Origin: Bettongia penicillata ogilbyi
Taxonomy: Eukaryota; Chordata; Mammalia; Diprotodontia; Potoroidae
Length of the DNA: 64,000 nucleotides
Direction of reading: 5' to 3'
Assembly (NCBI GenBank): GCA_023548195.1
Contig: JAJHZJ010000121.1
Location: forward strand, 4,157,680-4,221,679
This document shows positions 1-13,350 of this stretch, in pieces (the first letter of the stretch is position 1; the number at the start of each line of letters is the position of its first letter). The notes under the pieces were generated by a model that did not search any database, was not told the origin of the DNA, and saw nothing but the letters and a program-made list of their open reading frames with translations. Position numbers and translations under genes: made by a program.

Positions 1-3000
1 CTTCTCCTTACCTTTCCCTTTTTACCTTGTGTCACACGGAGCTAACAATAGCTTCATGGACTTGTGTTTCTTTTCTTCGTCTTGCTTTCATGCTTTTCTC
101 TTTGGTCTCTAACACATCTGGTATGATTAGTTCCTTTTTTTATTCTTATGGAGAATTTTCTTGTTAGATATGGTTTTGCATTGCAAGCACCATAAAATTA
201 ATTTGTTGCGAGACCTAGGACAGTATCCTGTTACCATAATTAGGCCACCAGGTACCATCCCATTCCCTTCCATTCTTTCTGCATTCTGACTGAGAAGCCC
301 AACCGTCCTGTGGACAAGAAACACCTGTTTTCTTTTCAGAACACACAGTGAAATAGTATTCAGGTACTTTTTATTAACTTGACTTTGGCAGGAAGATTTA
401 TTCCCCAAAGCCCTGCAGAGTAAAGTGACATCTACTGATGAAATCAGAGCTGATCAGCTACAGATTCCATGACTGCTAAATTCTACCAATGAGCTCCTCA
501 TGACTCAAGCAGATGTTTCTCATGTTCTAGGCAATGAAAACCTTATGGCCTCTTCCAGTATTGTACTTCCCTCCCCTGCCATCCATTGACCAAAAGCCTG
601 GCCCATATCTGAAAACATCAACTTTGGGTTTATTTGCTCTCTTTTTGGGGGAAGGGAGAAAGGAATGAGAGGAGGGTGAGGGTTGTTCACTTGATAAAAT
701 GAACTCTCATGAGGAGTATCCCAGAAGCTAGTCATTGCATGGAATTGCCCATTAGAAAGCTGGAGTCACAGTGCTTTCTGAACTGAACTTCACAACCTTC
801 AAAATTCAAAGCAACAAGCAAGCGGGATTTGTGATGAAGTCATTACATACATTGTCGAGTCACTCCTTTTTTGCGGCACCAGAAAGCCTGTGCACGTCTC
901 ACCAGGAAGTTTGCCCTGGTGGGCTCATAGGCAGCATTCCATCAAGCTTCCAAGCTGAGCATCACACCCCTGTCTAATGTTTTTTTTGGGGGAGCCAGGA
1001 TATTGTTTTAAGAAGGGAAGTTTGCATGGCTATTCTGGTGGGGTCCAGGACAACAGTAGTCCAACATCAAAGGTAATCTAAGAGAACCCTCTCTCTGCCT
1101 CATCTTTTTATATTCAAAAAGGTCATTTCTAAGCCAGCTAGGAAAAACAAGGCCTTTCCTTAGGAGTTTACTGTTAGTATTTTTTCAGTTGATTACAATA
1201 ACTTGCATATCCCAAACAGATTTAAGAACAATAAACAGATCTGAAAGGAAAAGCGACATCTCCCAACATCTCCTCAGTAAGAGAGACCTGCGTCTGAAGG
1301 CATTTAAGTTCTCTGACTCTTTCACATCTCATTCAAGCAAAGCTGGAATCCCTACAGAGAGAGGGAATCTAAAAGAGAGGAAAATTACAAAAACAGTAGA
1401 AGGATGGAGTTGTTGGTCAGTGGGTATTGTCATTTGTAGGGGAAAGAGGGGTGTCGGTAGGAACCTACAGCACTTTATTCCAGTTAATGCCATACCTTAT
1501 GATCCAGCTGGGTATTAATTTTAAAGTGTTATCACAGCCACGGAAAATAGTAAATCAAATGACCTAGGATTTTTGTTTAAAAAGTTACTTTTTTTCTGAA
1601 TTTGGAGCTTATAGTTTTCAAAGTAGACTATTTGAGGAAAAATGTATACACAGTTATCTATACACTCAGCCCTCAAAACTCAATTAGCCAAGTAACCTTT
1701 TAAAATCACGTGGATTGCAACATTTTAATGCATTGATTGCCAACTCACTTTTGTTGTCCTCAAGAAAGAGGTTTGGCTGTGTTTTGGTGGGTTCTTGTTC
1801 TGTTTTTATTTTGAAACTATTGGTACAAGTAGACACTAACCACAGATACTGAAACTGAAAATTGGTATAATTATATTTCCCTTGTCCCCCCCTCCCATAT
1901 TTAGTGAAGGACTTTTAAGTACAATTTATCTTTGATAGATAGTCCCTCAGCACAGAATGTTTATTAGACTGACAGCAGAAGCACTCTCCTGGCTTTTTTT
2001 CTTTGCCACTTATGACTCAGATGAATTTAATAGGTGCAAAAAGCTTTTATTTGCACTGTAATTTCACTTAAGGATCATATCCTTCAGCAACTGGCAGACA
2101 CTTGTATGTCTTGATTGCAAAACACACACTCAAGAGTAAAGGAAACATGCACAAGATGTTATTATTCAGCCTGTCACATTGTCACAAATCTACTTCAGAC
2201 TTACCTTATCTGAGCTCCCTGTGAGCCTACTTTACCCACCCCATAACATAGTAAACAGTATACATTTAATGTACTTATCTGTGCCGAAAGGTAAATAACT
2301 AAGCTTATTCCCTGGATGGGGAGGGATGAAAGGTAAGCTCTATACATTAATTAACATCCTGATTGATGCCCAGGAGAGTTGGAGCAGCTTTTTGCATACA
2401 AAATGATGCCTAGGCAGGATCAGTCTTCCCCAAGACAAATCCATTTTGGTGTGGGAAGTCCTAAAATCTCCAGGTTGGTAGTTTAGCTTCCCAGAGTTAA
2501 CACTCTTTCATGTTATTTGACTTGGGTTCTCCTTTGGTTTGAACCAAGTGTAGTTCCCACAGGTCTAAGGGAGAGGAAAGCTCTCCCACCCCCTGGGGGC
2601 CCCCCCCTTTCCTGAGGCCAGCCTGTGAAGCCTCAAGGGTGCCACTGGCCCTTTCTGAAGCACCCACCTTGTTCTTGGAAGCAGAAAGTTAGTCTCCTTT
2701 AAATATTCTTCTTCACCAGGAAACCACCCCCTGCCCAGAGAGAAGGTGCCCACTGCATCTGGGGAAAAAAGCCAGTGGTTTCCATCGTGAATAGAATATT
2801 TTTAGTGGAACATGTTGATATTTGTTTCATCAAAATATCAATTTGAATTTTAAATGCAATTCATCCTGGAATGCTTATTGAAGTCTTTTGTTTAAAATGA
2901 TTGATGAATAGCAATGGGTTCTGTACCACTGGAAGGGAGAGACTGAAAGTTTGAGACAGAAATCTGCTGCCATCTCCTGGTGCTGGGTCGTCATGGCTCC

Positions 3001-3396
3001 CCCCGGCCACACTGAGCTCCCTGGATTGTCTAGTCATCAGGAGTGAGTGTTTAAGTGGGGAGGTAGGAAAGGGAAATTATGACCTGTTTACATTTGTATG
3101 GTTAAGCTTATTTTTCTTCATTATGTAGTAGTATTCTACTAATTGCTTCTTTGTGTCTAACTTTGGAATAGGCCATCTTCCACCCACTGTTTTTTTAGAT
3201 CATGTTTTTTTTTTTTAACAATGTATCTCGAATACAGTATTTTCATATTTAGTATATGTAATTAAATTGTACTAAGAACAATTTCCAGTTGAGATTTTTT
3301 ATGAATGCAAAATTCAGACTTCTAAAAGCCAAACAAAATTGGATTTAACAATAAAAATTCATGAAGAAATTCTACAACTTATTTTTTTTCCTTAAG
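1..3396 (+). other. PCCA: PCCA intron upstream of the first visible exon (partial)
   Basis: This stretch precedes the first recognisable PCCA exon and ends in a pyrimidine-rich tract followed by an AG acceptor at 3395-3396. It should be the 3' part of the intron that follows exon 21 by human numbering. I see no coding exon in it. Apart from short homopolymer runs I recognise no transposon. One CTCF-like motif is listed separately. The intron assignment is an inference from the exon that follows. Confidence 0.85.
2967..2980 (-). promoter_or_regulatory. CTCF-like motif, one mismatch
   Basis: The plus strand reads CTGCCATCTCCTGG, the reverse complement of the CTCF core CCASYAGRKGGCRS with 13 of 14 positions agreeing. 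Under equal base use about one such match is expected by chance in a window this size, so the site is only a candidate. Confidence 0.25.
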
Positions 3397-3539
3397 TATA
3401 AGGTACATATCCTAACCAAGCTTGCTGCAAAGTTGAACAAATTTATGCTGGAGAAGATAGCAGAGGACACAAGCAGTATTTTGAGATTCGCCAATGCCTG
3501 GAGTGGTGGTTTGCAGTCTCTGTGAAGCCAGGAGACATG
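3397..3539 (+). CDS. PCCA: PCCA exon 22 (human numbering), disrupted by two extra T bases
   Basis: This exon encodes the end of the propionyl-CoA carboxylase alpha subunit just before the biotin site. The mitochondrial enzyme converts propionyl-CoA to methylmalonyl-CoA. Reading from 3397 gives [16 protein letters not shown], then a segment ending SSILR. After one extra T near 3487-3488 it gives SPMPGVVV, and after a second near 3510-3512 it gives AVSVKPGDM. These match the human protein closely. The exon is bounded by a pyrimidine tract plus AG at 3395-3396 and the donor GTAAGT at 3540. Its length is 143 nt. The human exon is 141 nt (c.1900-2040), phase 0 at both ends, and the next exon here also starts in phase 0. 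Read without correction, the frame stops at TGA 3523-3525, removing the biotinyl domain. No second copy is visible, so a consensus error is more likely than a pseudogene. Confidence 0.93.
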
Positions 3540-4933
3540 GTAAGTGATACGACTTTTAAATATGGGCTATATTTGTAAGCTCCTCTCCTCAAATTGCCTT
3601 CACAGCATCCCTGAAAGCACAAACCAGGCTTTTTCCAAGTGCTTTCGTTAGTCAGTAAAGTAGATTATAGTTCAGACCATATGCATTGACTATTTCTTTA
3701 TATCAGTTATGCTCAGAAAATGCAGTTTTTGAGTGCATAAGAAGCCATTTGTGAATGAATTGGAAATTAGGCCAAATTCATTCTGTTGTGGTTAAGAGAA
3801 AATTTGACTTTTAGTAGTATTTTAGTGTAAAATATTTCCATTTAATATCATGAGTGCACTCAGGGCTTGGATCTTCGGATCTCCTACAAGCAATACTGCT
3901 GAGAAAGAATTCTTTCAGGGGGAAGCCTTCCCTTGGTGTAAGGGAGAAGAAACTAATTGGGAAGAAGGAAAGTAGGGCTGCCCCGAAAAGGCATCTTCCA
4001 CAACTTGAGGCCAAGCTCCATGTTGAGTTCACCTTGAAGTGCAACTTTGTCCTACTGAAGCACAAAGGACAGTTTGTTATTGCTTAATTAGGAAGCGCTT
4101 CAATCCCTAAGGATAAGAGTGTGCCTCCACCTCCAGTGGCAGTGTATTGAATGGCCAGGTTAGTAGCCATAGGCAGCATGCTCCAGTGCCCTTTTACAGA
4201 AATCTTACTGTCAGTTAGAAAAAGGAAACAATTTTTGGATGTAATCATAGAGATCTTATAAAGACATTCTGGTTGGTTTTAAGGGGAAAAAACCACCACT
4301 ACTACCCTATGCAAGTAGGCTTATTGAACTTTATGGTAGTACAGAAACAAGATTCTATTTATAATTAAGTCTAAAGTTTACATAATTTTTGTTTAAAGAT
4401 GGAATTGAATTTTTCTTCTCGGTTTTATTATTAATATAAATGAAATAACCAAATGCTAGCACCAGCAGTGACTAGTCTACAATTATAGAAATAGTATACA
4501 AAAAAAGTATTTGCAGCCAGTGAAGACTCTATAGAAAAGCAGAAACTGTTTAGAACTGAAATTAGCCTAGGAGGTAGAAAAAATGATAGGAAAAATGATT
4601 TAATAACTGATTCACTTTAGAAGATAGAATATATGGACTCCTGACATTTCTATAAAGAAAAAAGATGTCATAACCCAGTAATGATGAAATAATTTTCAGT
4701 TTTGTTTATGCTCTTGCTGACAAGGATTATTATGCATTCAGATTTTGTGATTTGGATTTGGAGCATGCAGTAAAAAAGATAAGTAAAGGCTGATGATTTT
4801 TTTTTACAGCCTACTTGGTCCCGAAGGTAAAGGATCATGGGAAACTAGATATCCTTGCTATAGAATTCAGAAAATCTGCCCTAACATAATCAAAGAAAAC
4901 CTACAAACTTCCTGGTAAAGTAGAATACAAGGG

Positions 4934-4937
<4 letters not shown>

Positions 4938-4994
<57 letters not shown>
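4938..4994. repeat. (AT)n microsatellite
   Basis: An almost pure TA/AT dinucleotide run of about 57 bases lies inside the PCCA intron. It is self-complementary and likely to vary in length between individuals. Confidence 0.98.
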
Positions 4995-4997
<3 letters not shown>

Positions 4998-7900
4998 CTT
5001 GTTTTTTTGCTGGAGGCATGGAATGGTGAGACCTTTGAATAACGAAATGTGTGTTCCTGCAACTTTAACTTTAATTGTGTAGTTTTAATTATAAAATAGA
5101 CAGGTACTTTATAGGATTATAATTTAAATCCTTATTTTTCCAGGACCAGTGTCAAAACCTGCAAGAAATGAGGTAAGCATTAGCTATGCGGGACTGAGGA
5201 ATTGGTGGGATAGAATGATTCGAATTTCATGTTGCGGGCCATTCTAGCAGAGCAGCGGCGGCTTCCTTACTCCAGCTGCTCACAGGGTAGTGAACAGGAC
5301 TGGAATACACTCATCAATGCAGACTTGTTTTCAAACCACCATTTCCTCAGAGTCTAATTTCTACACTGACTAAAAAGGGAAATCAATGATATAGTTTATA
5401 TTTATCCATGAATAATTTACTACATGAAAACAAAGTAACCAGGGCAGAGAAGGAACAAGACAACATTGGTATTCAACTTTATTCAAGTAGTTAAACAGTT
5501 GTCTGTGTTGTTTAAAGGAGAAACCCACATGAACAATAGATTTTCAAGACTGGTATAGCCTGAGAATTGTCAAATGTATTATATAGCTGACATTGTCAAG
5601 TATTCCTTAGAATTTTCTTGGAGGATTTCCTTATGAGCCATGTGAACAGGGCCTGAGAACTAGCTTACATTAGTGCCGCTCTATCAGAAAGAACGTTTTA
5701 GGAGGGGACACAAACTCTTGCCATGTTTGTGCTGCCTGGAACAGCCAGCACACTTCTGGGATGCTTCCGGCTAGGGTTCCCAAGCCATCCAGGTGAAGAA
5801 TACGTTCGCTTTGATTTCTCCTCTTTCCAAAGCTAGCTGTGGTCCCTCCCCTTGTGCTTTTCACACTTTGTACGTACCATTGTATTTGGATAAAGGCTGT
5901 GTTCTGTCTTAAGTGGTTGCCATTTGTGAAAAGTAGCCTGCGCTGCCACAGAACTTAGGGAAGGTTTTTTTAATCCTTTGGTTCTCACCAATTTAGAATC
6001 TGATTCTTCTCCAGAGGAACTAAAATGGAAGAGAAATTTTTCCTTATTTGACTGAAGGCCATAAGCTTACATTACCATCTCTCTAGGAAATTAATGCTTC
6101 CCACCTGAGCTTTACCCAATTTTCGGGCTACCGTCTACTTGCAAAGAAACCTGGGGTCTTCTGTGTGCCAAGGCCCACTGAAGCAGATAGCTGAGGAAAT
6201 AGCCAAGGAAAACCAAGGATCCCTCAAGTCTTCACAGCTTTTCTTTTGAAAAAATCTTTTTAAAAACCTTAAATCCATTGAGCTGTTCTATTCTTACTTA
6301 GGCCTAAGTAAATCTTAAAAGAATCCTTCTATTTCAAGCCAAGTTAGAACCAAATAACCAATGCTTTCATGAAATGCCTGTTGAAAGAGTGAACACATTT
6401 TTAATGTTGGGAGCAAGTTTATCAGAGAGATCCAAGTAGAATATTTCATTTGACTTATTAAATCCTGGAACATTTAGTAAAAGCAGAACACTAAAACAAC
6501 AGAAAAAAAGGTGAATTTTGTTTTGAACCTCAATGATTATTTTCAAGGTGACCAAGTACAGTTGGAACTCTGCAGTTTGTATTTAAAATCCAATGAGTTG
6601 TTTGAAATGCAAGTTCCCCTTCCCTAAGCATTAAAGAGAAAATTTTACTATAACTAGGAACAACAGTGTGACTTCCTTAAAGTTCTCTAAAATATACTTC
6701 TTTTCATTTAATATTTAACGTGATGGTTATTTCCTTTCTTTTAAGGCCTCCACTTTTCTTTTCCATATAGCTGACAGGCTAACTTTGTCTTTTGTGTATT
6801 ATCGTTTTACCATCTGGAACCAAGGTTTTAGTAAATTAGATGCTAGTTAGTAGATGAGGGGTGGGAATGGGCAGGTGAAACAGGTGTTTTCAAAGAATTA
6901 GAAAATTTAATTCAAAAGAAAATTGAAAATTAAATAGTCCCTCATTATACAGACTGGAGAGGGAAAGCAATATTTGCCTTATATAAAATAGAGGCATTTT
7001 TTTAATGACTGATTTTAATATGTTTCTATACATGCTAAACCTTAAACCTTAAAAACACTGATACTAATTAAAGCCATCATTTTTTCCATAACTAGCATTT
7101 TCTAATGGGTATAATATTTTCATCATATCTTTTAACAGAAAAAAAATTATTTTTCTTCAGTTAAAACCCTGGAAGAATGTTTTTTTCCTTCTCCACATTA
7201 CCATGTGACTCAGGACTGATGCACTTATTGCACAATTTTTGTTTTGACTTTGAAGTGTAAAAGAAAGTGTGCATGAACATTTTTGTTTTGTTAGCCCTTT
7301 GCTTCTCCTGGTGTCGAGGAAAAAAACCCAAAAAGTCCCAAGGGGGAATTTTAGCATTGTATTTAATTCAAGCCCTTCCTGGTTGTGTTTGGATTCAGTA
7401 ATCATCTCTGATTTGCATTGAAAATATTCATCTCATCTTTAAAAAGAGGCCTGCAAAGGGCTGTATTCAAGTTACAATCATGGGATAATTTTTTCCTCTA
7501 AGGAGAATACAGTTAGTTCTTTATTACTTTACAAACTCAGGTAAAATAACAGGCTGGCAAAAGGTACCTGTTGATTTTCATGGCATCCCTTTTGGTTACA
7601 GATTTTGTTTTTCCATTGCCCAGTACATATTCTGACTTGGCAGCACCTACCAGAAAAAAGTGGCAGTAGGGCTGAGATATGGAAGAACTCCATTGTAAGG
7701 GAACTGGCATTTAAAGGCAGGCAGCCTTGGCTACTGGAGACTGTGGCTTTGCTCACAGTTTTCTTAGGTGGTCTGCAGTACTGTGGATCACATAAACAAC
7801 CAAACTGCCCCTGGTGGTCAGTTTACTGGCCACAGCACCCCGCTCTGGCTGTTTCCTACTGATTTCTGCTCCTTCCAAGGAAGGGATGTTTGTAACAGAG

Positions 7901-10900
7901 TTGAAGCCTGTACTGATTTGGGAAACACAGACGGGTGCTCCATTTCAGAATATAAAACTAATACTTCTCTTTTTTTTTCAGCTTTTAAAAGAGACAGTGC
8001 TGAGTCAGATTTGAAACCTCTTTCATTATGAAGTATTTGGAGTATCTCAGGATTAGATTGGACACTGCTGACAATGGGACTTATGGAACATAACCATTAG
8101 ATACTGTCTATACCCCTGTTTCTTCTGGCTCAGCCGAGGAACCAGCTTGATGACTTGAAAGGGTTTTCAATCTCTGATGCCTTTAATTCCCATTTATAAT
8201 GATAGCACTACTTAATTATTTTACATTGGGAGTTATTCATGCTCTTTATTGAAATTCCCCAACCTCTAACACATGTAAACACATAAAGAAGTGTGCATTT
8301 CTTTGTTTTCTGTTTGCAGCACTATTTTATGTAAGTCTTGGACCTCTTAAAAATATGTACATTCTGTTTACTTTTTGAAAGAGCATCTCAAATTTTGTTT
8401 ACCAGGAGGAAATCTGTTTTGCAAGCGAATCATTCTTTTATTTTTTGCTTTTAAAGGTAAGATCTATCTACTTAAGGCAGGTTATCCTTCTTTCAAACTC
8501 AGACCATTTTGAAGATGGCCACTTTCAGCCTAAGACAAAATAGGCTTAGGCTTTGTTGTCTTCATGCTCAAAAAAGGAATCATTCTGCTGAAAAGCTTTT
8601 TTTCCACAGCAAGGACCTCTGCTAAGGTATAGCAACCAAACCGATTTTTAAAAGCCGAGTGATAACCAGAAAATTCATTTCAAGTAGCTTCAGTTTTTAG
8701 CTAGTTCTCTTTGCATTTACACACTTTGGCTCCAAAAGGCCTACAGTGGAAAGAAGGCAGTGAGGAGTAAAGTATTTTTTAAAATTTTAAGGAAGTTTGA
8801 GGAAAAAAATGTACTAGAGCATAAGATTTACAATTTTTTTTCCCCTGAGGCACCCTGCACCCTGATCAGGTGATGATTATAAGCTTCCAGCAAATCAAGT
8901 TCACGGAAAATAGAGAAGAGCAGGCAAGGACTGGGCTTAGAGAGGTCGTTCTGTTTCATGTATTGTTGACCGAATGCCTACTCTGTGTGAGAAATTGTGT
9001 TTTTGTGAGTTAACAGAGGTTAGACAGAAATGGTAAGAGCAAGTGTCAGACCATTAGAATGCCCCCTGAACGAGGCAAGTCCATGGAAGAAGTCCATTAA
9101 AGGACTGGGTAAGACCAAGATGGTAATCGACTTGGCATCACTTTTCTAAGCCTTCCTTTTCTTCCTTTGTAATTTGGTGATGGTTTCATCATTGCTTAAA
9201 TACAGCAAAAATTCCCTGTTCATCTCCCTCCCCTGCCAGATACCTAAATATGTTGGGAAGGGAATACACATCTCTTCTTTGGGAAACATCAAGGGATATT
9301 TACCAGCCAATCTTCCAGGCTCAAAAAGAAGTTATTAAAATCAGATCCTAGCAGTTCCTTTTAACCAGATCCGAGATGCCTTTTTCCTTGTGGCCGTTAA
9401 CTGTGCCTTTCTTCAGATCTGAGGGCCCTTAAAATGCCTTTTTGCATTCAAGCACCTGTGTTCTAAATAGAACAGTCTTAAAAAATGTAATTGAAGGATT
9501 TTCACTTTTGTAGAAGAATCAGCAGGGTTGATATTGATCTATCTTTTTAGGGAGCCACAGTGCACCAGAAGGTGATACTGTAGAGGGCCCTGTAAGCCCT
9601 CAGAGCCTTCTGTCTAATTTGGCAGAAAAACACAGAATGTAGGACAACAAAAGAAGGCTCCCTTTTTCATTAAAAAAAAAAAAACTCCATCCCACTCACC
9701 CCTCTTCCCCAAAAAGGGGGCTTAATTTTTCAGCTGCACACAGTGATTTGGTGCTCAGTCTTGCATTGAAACAGTTGCTGTCTGAACAGGCAGGAAACAG
9801 TTTTTCTTTTAATTGCTGAAATCATTCGGAGAGTGCTTCATGCCCTGCTTCTATACAGCAGATGCTGTGCATTAATTGGCCTGCGTAGAAGTGACCCAGG
9901 GTTCCTTGCAGCGGGCCCAATTTTAGGCAGAGGGTTTAAATAGCTTATTTATTATTTTGTATAATCTGGCGTACATTATGTGAGCCTGCACGTGTTATAT
10001 TTCATGGTCTGCAGTTTCTAATGTCATGTGGGTTTCAAAACCTGCGTTTCTCTGGTAATGTACTAGCAGCAGGTAAGCTCAAAATGCCATCCATCAGGAG
10101 CTAATTTTTTATCCAGATACTCCAATGACTGATGAACCTGTCTTTTGTATGAATGTTTAGCACAGTGGAAAGCCATATGCCACTGGCACAGTTTTCCTAT
10201 GCATTCTTTACAGTTGCTAGAGGTGCAGTCTTTAAAAACTATACATTTTGATGTCATTTGTGTCCCCCTCTCCCACATTTCACCTAACAGATAACCTTCT
10301 AAAACTACATTAGTTTGTAGATAACAGAAAGGGCTTGTGTCTTTCTTAAAGGAAACATGAATCCCATAATCCTTTTCTTTATCAGAAATATTATTGCACA
10401 TTCTTAATAGGAAACCTTGTTTTGTTACTCCCCGTCTGTTCAAAACAGACCTTAGCCCATTAGAAGGGCCTCCCTTGTGTGGGAAGAACCACAGCTGTTA
10501 CTGTAAATCTCATCCAGTAACTGTATCACCCCCATTTTGTGGCTCTGAAGGATGAAATTGAGAAATGGAATACTGTGCAGTCATCCTTTACATCTCCAAT
10601 TTTAGGCCTTTGCTATCATTTTCATGCTTTTTATTCCAAATCAAATAACATTAGTGAGCTACACCACCTTCTGATGAATGAATATCTGCTCTTGAAAGCA
10701 GACTTTAAAGGCTTTACTTTTGGGGAGCTTCCTTTTCTGCTTGCTTGAGATCTTTTTTTTTTTCCCTTCTCCTTCTTTCCTCTTCATACTGACGTTATCT
10801 TTGAGTTCATGAGGCCCCTCGTGGTCAGCAGGGACACACTGCCACCGCACTGGCCGTCCCTTGTGAATTTTCAGAGCAGGGTTCACAAACAGCCTATGTT

Positions 10901-13194
10901 TCTGTTTCTTTTAAATCTTTGCAAAGAAAAGCAACTATAACATCATATGAAGAATATTGAGGACTTTAATCAGGAATAAGAAGTAGTTTAAATCATTAGC
11001 ACAACAAAGCAAACTATAAGCTTGAAGATAAAAGTCTCTGGGGAAAGAGTCCTCTGAAAATAAATGGGACTTGATAGATTTCCATATCATTTATAACTTC
11101 CCTTAATTACACTTGGAAGACTTGCCAGTAAAACTGGAAAATTGGCAGCCTATATCCATTATAGTAATTTTGCCGACCATGGCAAGCAGCTGGCTTTACT
11201 GGATTTTATTTCCCATCACTCACAATTAATCATCAGCTGGAGATGTCTGAAACTCTTCAGAATGGAGCAATACTGTGTGACATTCAGGCCTCCTTAAAAT
11301 GCTAAAATCTGCTGAGTAAATGGGCCGAGTTTTCCTTCAAGCTAACTCGTTTTGGTGCAAGGCAGGCTGCTGCTAAATGAGTGCCACTTTGATAATCAGA
11401 TGCGAATGTGAACCTTGACCCTGTGTCAAAGGAGGGGATGCAATAAGCTGGATGAAAGATACAGGATTCAAGTCTACAAACTTTACACCAATTAGACAGG
11501 GAGTGGAGAAATACATCAGACTGACTGGGTTCATCAAACAGACTTGTGGAGCTTGTGACTATTCTGTAAGCCTAACACTGAAGACGTCCTGTCACAATCA
11601 GTAAGTCTTTAGCAGATGCTTCACAAAAGTGTTAGAGAAGTGCACCTACCCCCAAAGATCCTTCAGGCCCAGCGCAGCACCCGCAGATGTGAGGGCAAAC
11701 TCTTATTATACCTCTGCATTTGAAAGAGCCAACTCTGAGAGCACAATTAGTGCTCTACCCTTACTAAGGACATGAGGAAAATCTTAGGGCCACTCCTGGG
11801 CAAGTTCCTCAGGCTGCGTACCTGAGTTTTTCATCAGTCACGTAAAAGAAGCTGTCAGGGCCCTGAGGTGGGGGGAGGGAAGGCATAACATGGTACAGAT
11901 CTGGGTTTGGTTTTGTTTTTTGCTTCTTGGTACAAATATTAACCACACAAGACCAGCACAACCACCAAGATTTTGAGTTGGAGAGTTCTGACAGCAAGCT
12001 TAAGTCTTTTCAGTTTTGTTTGAGAACTGTAGCAGCACACCACAGTAAAGCATTAGAGAGCCAATCCAAGGAAAACCCAATTATCGTTGCAGTCATTTTT
12101 ATGTTAGCTTTAGCAGAGATGTATATTTAGATTGTGTTCCGTGGCATTAAGTTAAGGCAGCATTCATTTGGTTCCCTAATGCAGATTTTTGATGGATGAA
12201 ATGATTTGAAATTGGATCAAATCATATCATGGCTATCGCTATGTTCTGTGTAGAAATATATACAACTTAAATGATTTTGATGATTTTAAAATTGTCTTAC
12301 TGTTGCTATAAGCTCTCAGGACAATTCTTAATGTTGTTTTGAGTGATATCATTGAAAACACTCAAATCATATTAGATATAAAAATGATTAAGATTTTCAT
12401 TTACAGGCTAAATAATTTACGCACAGGGAAAAGATGAAGACATTTACAAAGTCAAAGAAATAGGAAGAAACCCAATGAATTAAAGAGCAATAAAATGTTA
12501 ATTCTCTAATTCATTGTCTTATGGCACAGAGGAAGTATCCTAGTGGTTACGCAGACAACTGTGTTTTTATTGGGGTAATTTCTTCCAATCACTGATTGTT
12601 ACTGGGTAAATCAGTGCTATTTTAAAAATTAATAAGCCATCAAGCATTCCATAGCTTTTTAAATTTCATGTTTCTTGAAAATTTGTCCCATTGAAAATAC
12701 ATAAATTAATAGCCAGTGTTGAGAGATTCAACTTCATCAAACTCTGGCTCTCTGTCCTCCATCTGCATGTGCAAACTCATAGAATGAAGGACAGTAGTTT
12801 GAATGTTTTCTTGGATTTGTCATATGGGCATCTTTGTCCCTTTTCTTCTTAAACCACGTGAAATATTATGGGGCCTTGGTAGGGGGCTGATTTTGTCCCT
12901 CATGGTCACAGTTTTAAGCAAGTAGCTTAATATCAAATCCACATGAAGAAGCAAAACTCTCTAGTATTTGACAGATTCAAAGCAATGGGAAGAAGACAAA
13001 GCCACTGGAGGGCAGAGAGAATAAAATAGGGAGAGCAGCTCAAGGACAGGAGCTAGACCTGGTGTAAGGAGGCTCCAAGAGGCAGCAGGGGAAGTGACTA
13101 AGTTGGACGGTAGTGGTGACCCCCAAGAGAATCATTGCTCAGTCTGTATGTGTTGAGCTGCACTTACATAAACTTCACATCCCTGAAAGGCTCA

Positions 13195-13350
13195 GGCCCA
13201 GTGCACTGGGAGAGCACAGGCTCCAAAGGGAAGGAACCCAAGTTCTCTGACAGTGCTTTTGTCCCTTTGGTATTTTCACATCTCTTCACCCGTAAAACGA
13301 GGGAGGTTACACTAGGTGGCCTCTGGGCCCTTCCTGGCTCTGAATCCTGT
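13195..13350 (+). mobile_element. Decayed tRNA-headed marsupial SINE (Mar1-like)
   Basis: The left part keeps the order typical of this family: a GTGCACTGGGAGAGCAC-like head, then a degraded 'specific sequence plus AAGTTC' box. It is followed by CATCTCTTCACCCGTAAAA and a 'GGTGGCCTCTGGGCCC' block before 'CTCTGAATCCTGTG'. The block order matches Mar1/MIR-type elements. Edges are approximate and no target duplication is readable. Confidence 0.6.

Noticed and set aside
3397..3539. Exon 22 copy as a processed or duplicated pseudogene
   Set aside because: It has both splice sites, lies in order before intact exons 23 and 24, and no poly(A) tract or second copy is visible.
4809..4827. Second possible microexon after a T run and CAG at 4808
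   Set aside because: At 19 bases with a weak GTAAAG donor it is too small and weak to propose.
7807..7820. CTCF-like sequence near GCCCCTGGTGG
   Set aside because: Two or more core positions disagree with the consensus, so it is not better than chance.
10816..10829. CTCF-like sequence near GCCCCTCGTGG
   Set aside because: Only 11 of 14 positions agree.
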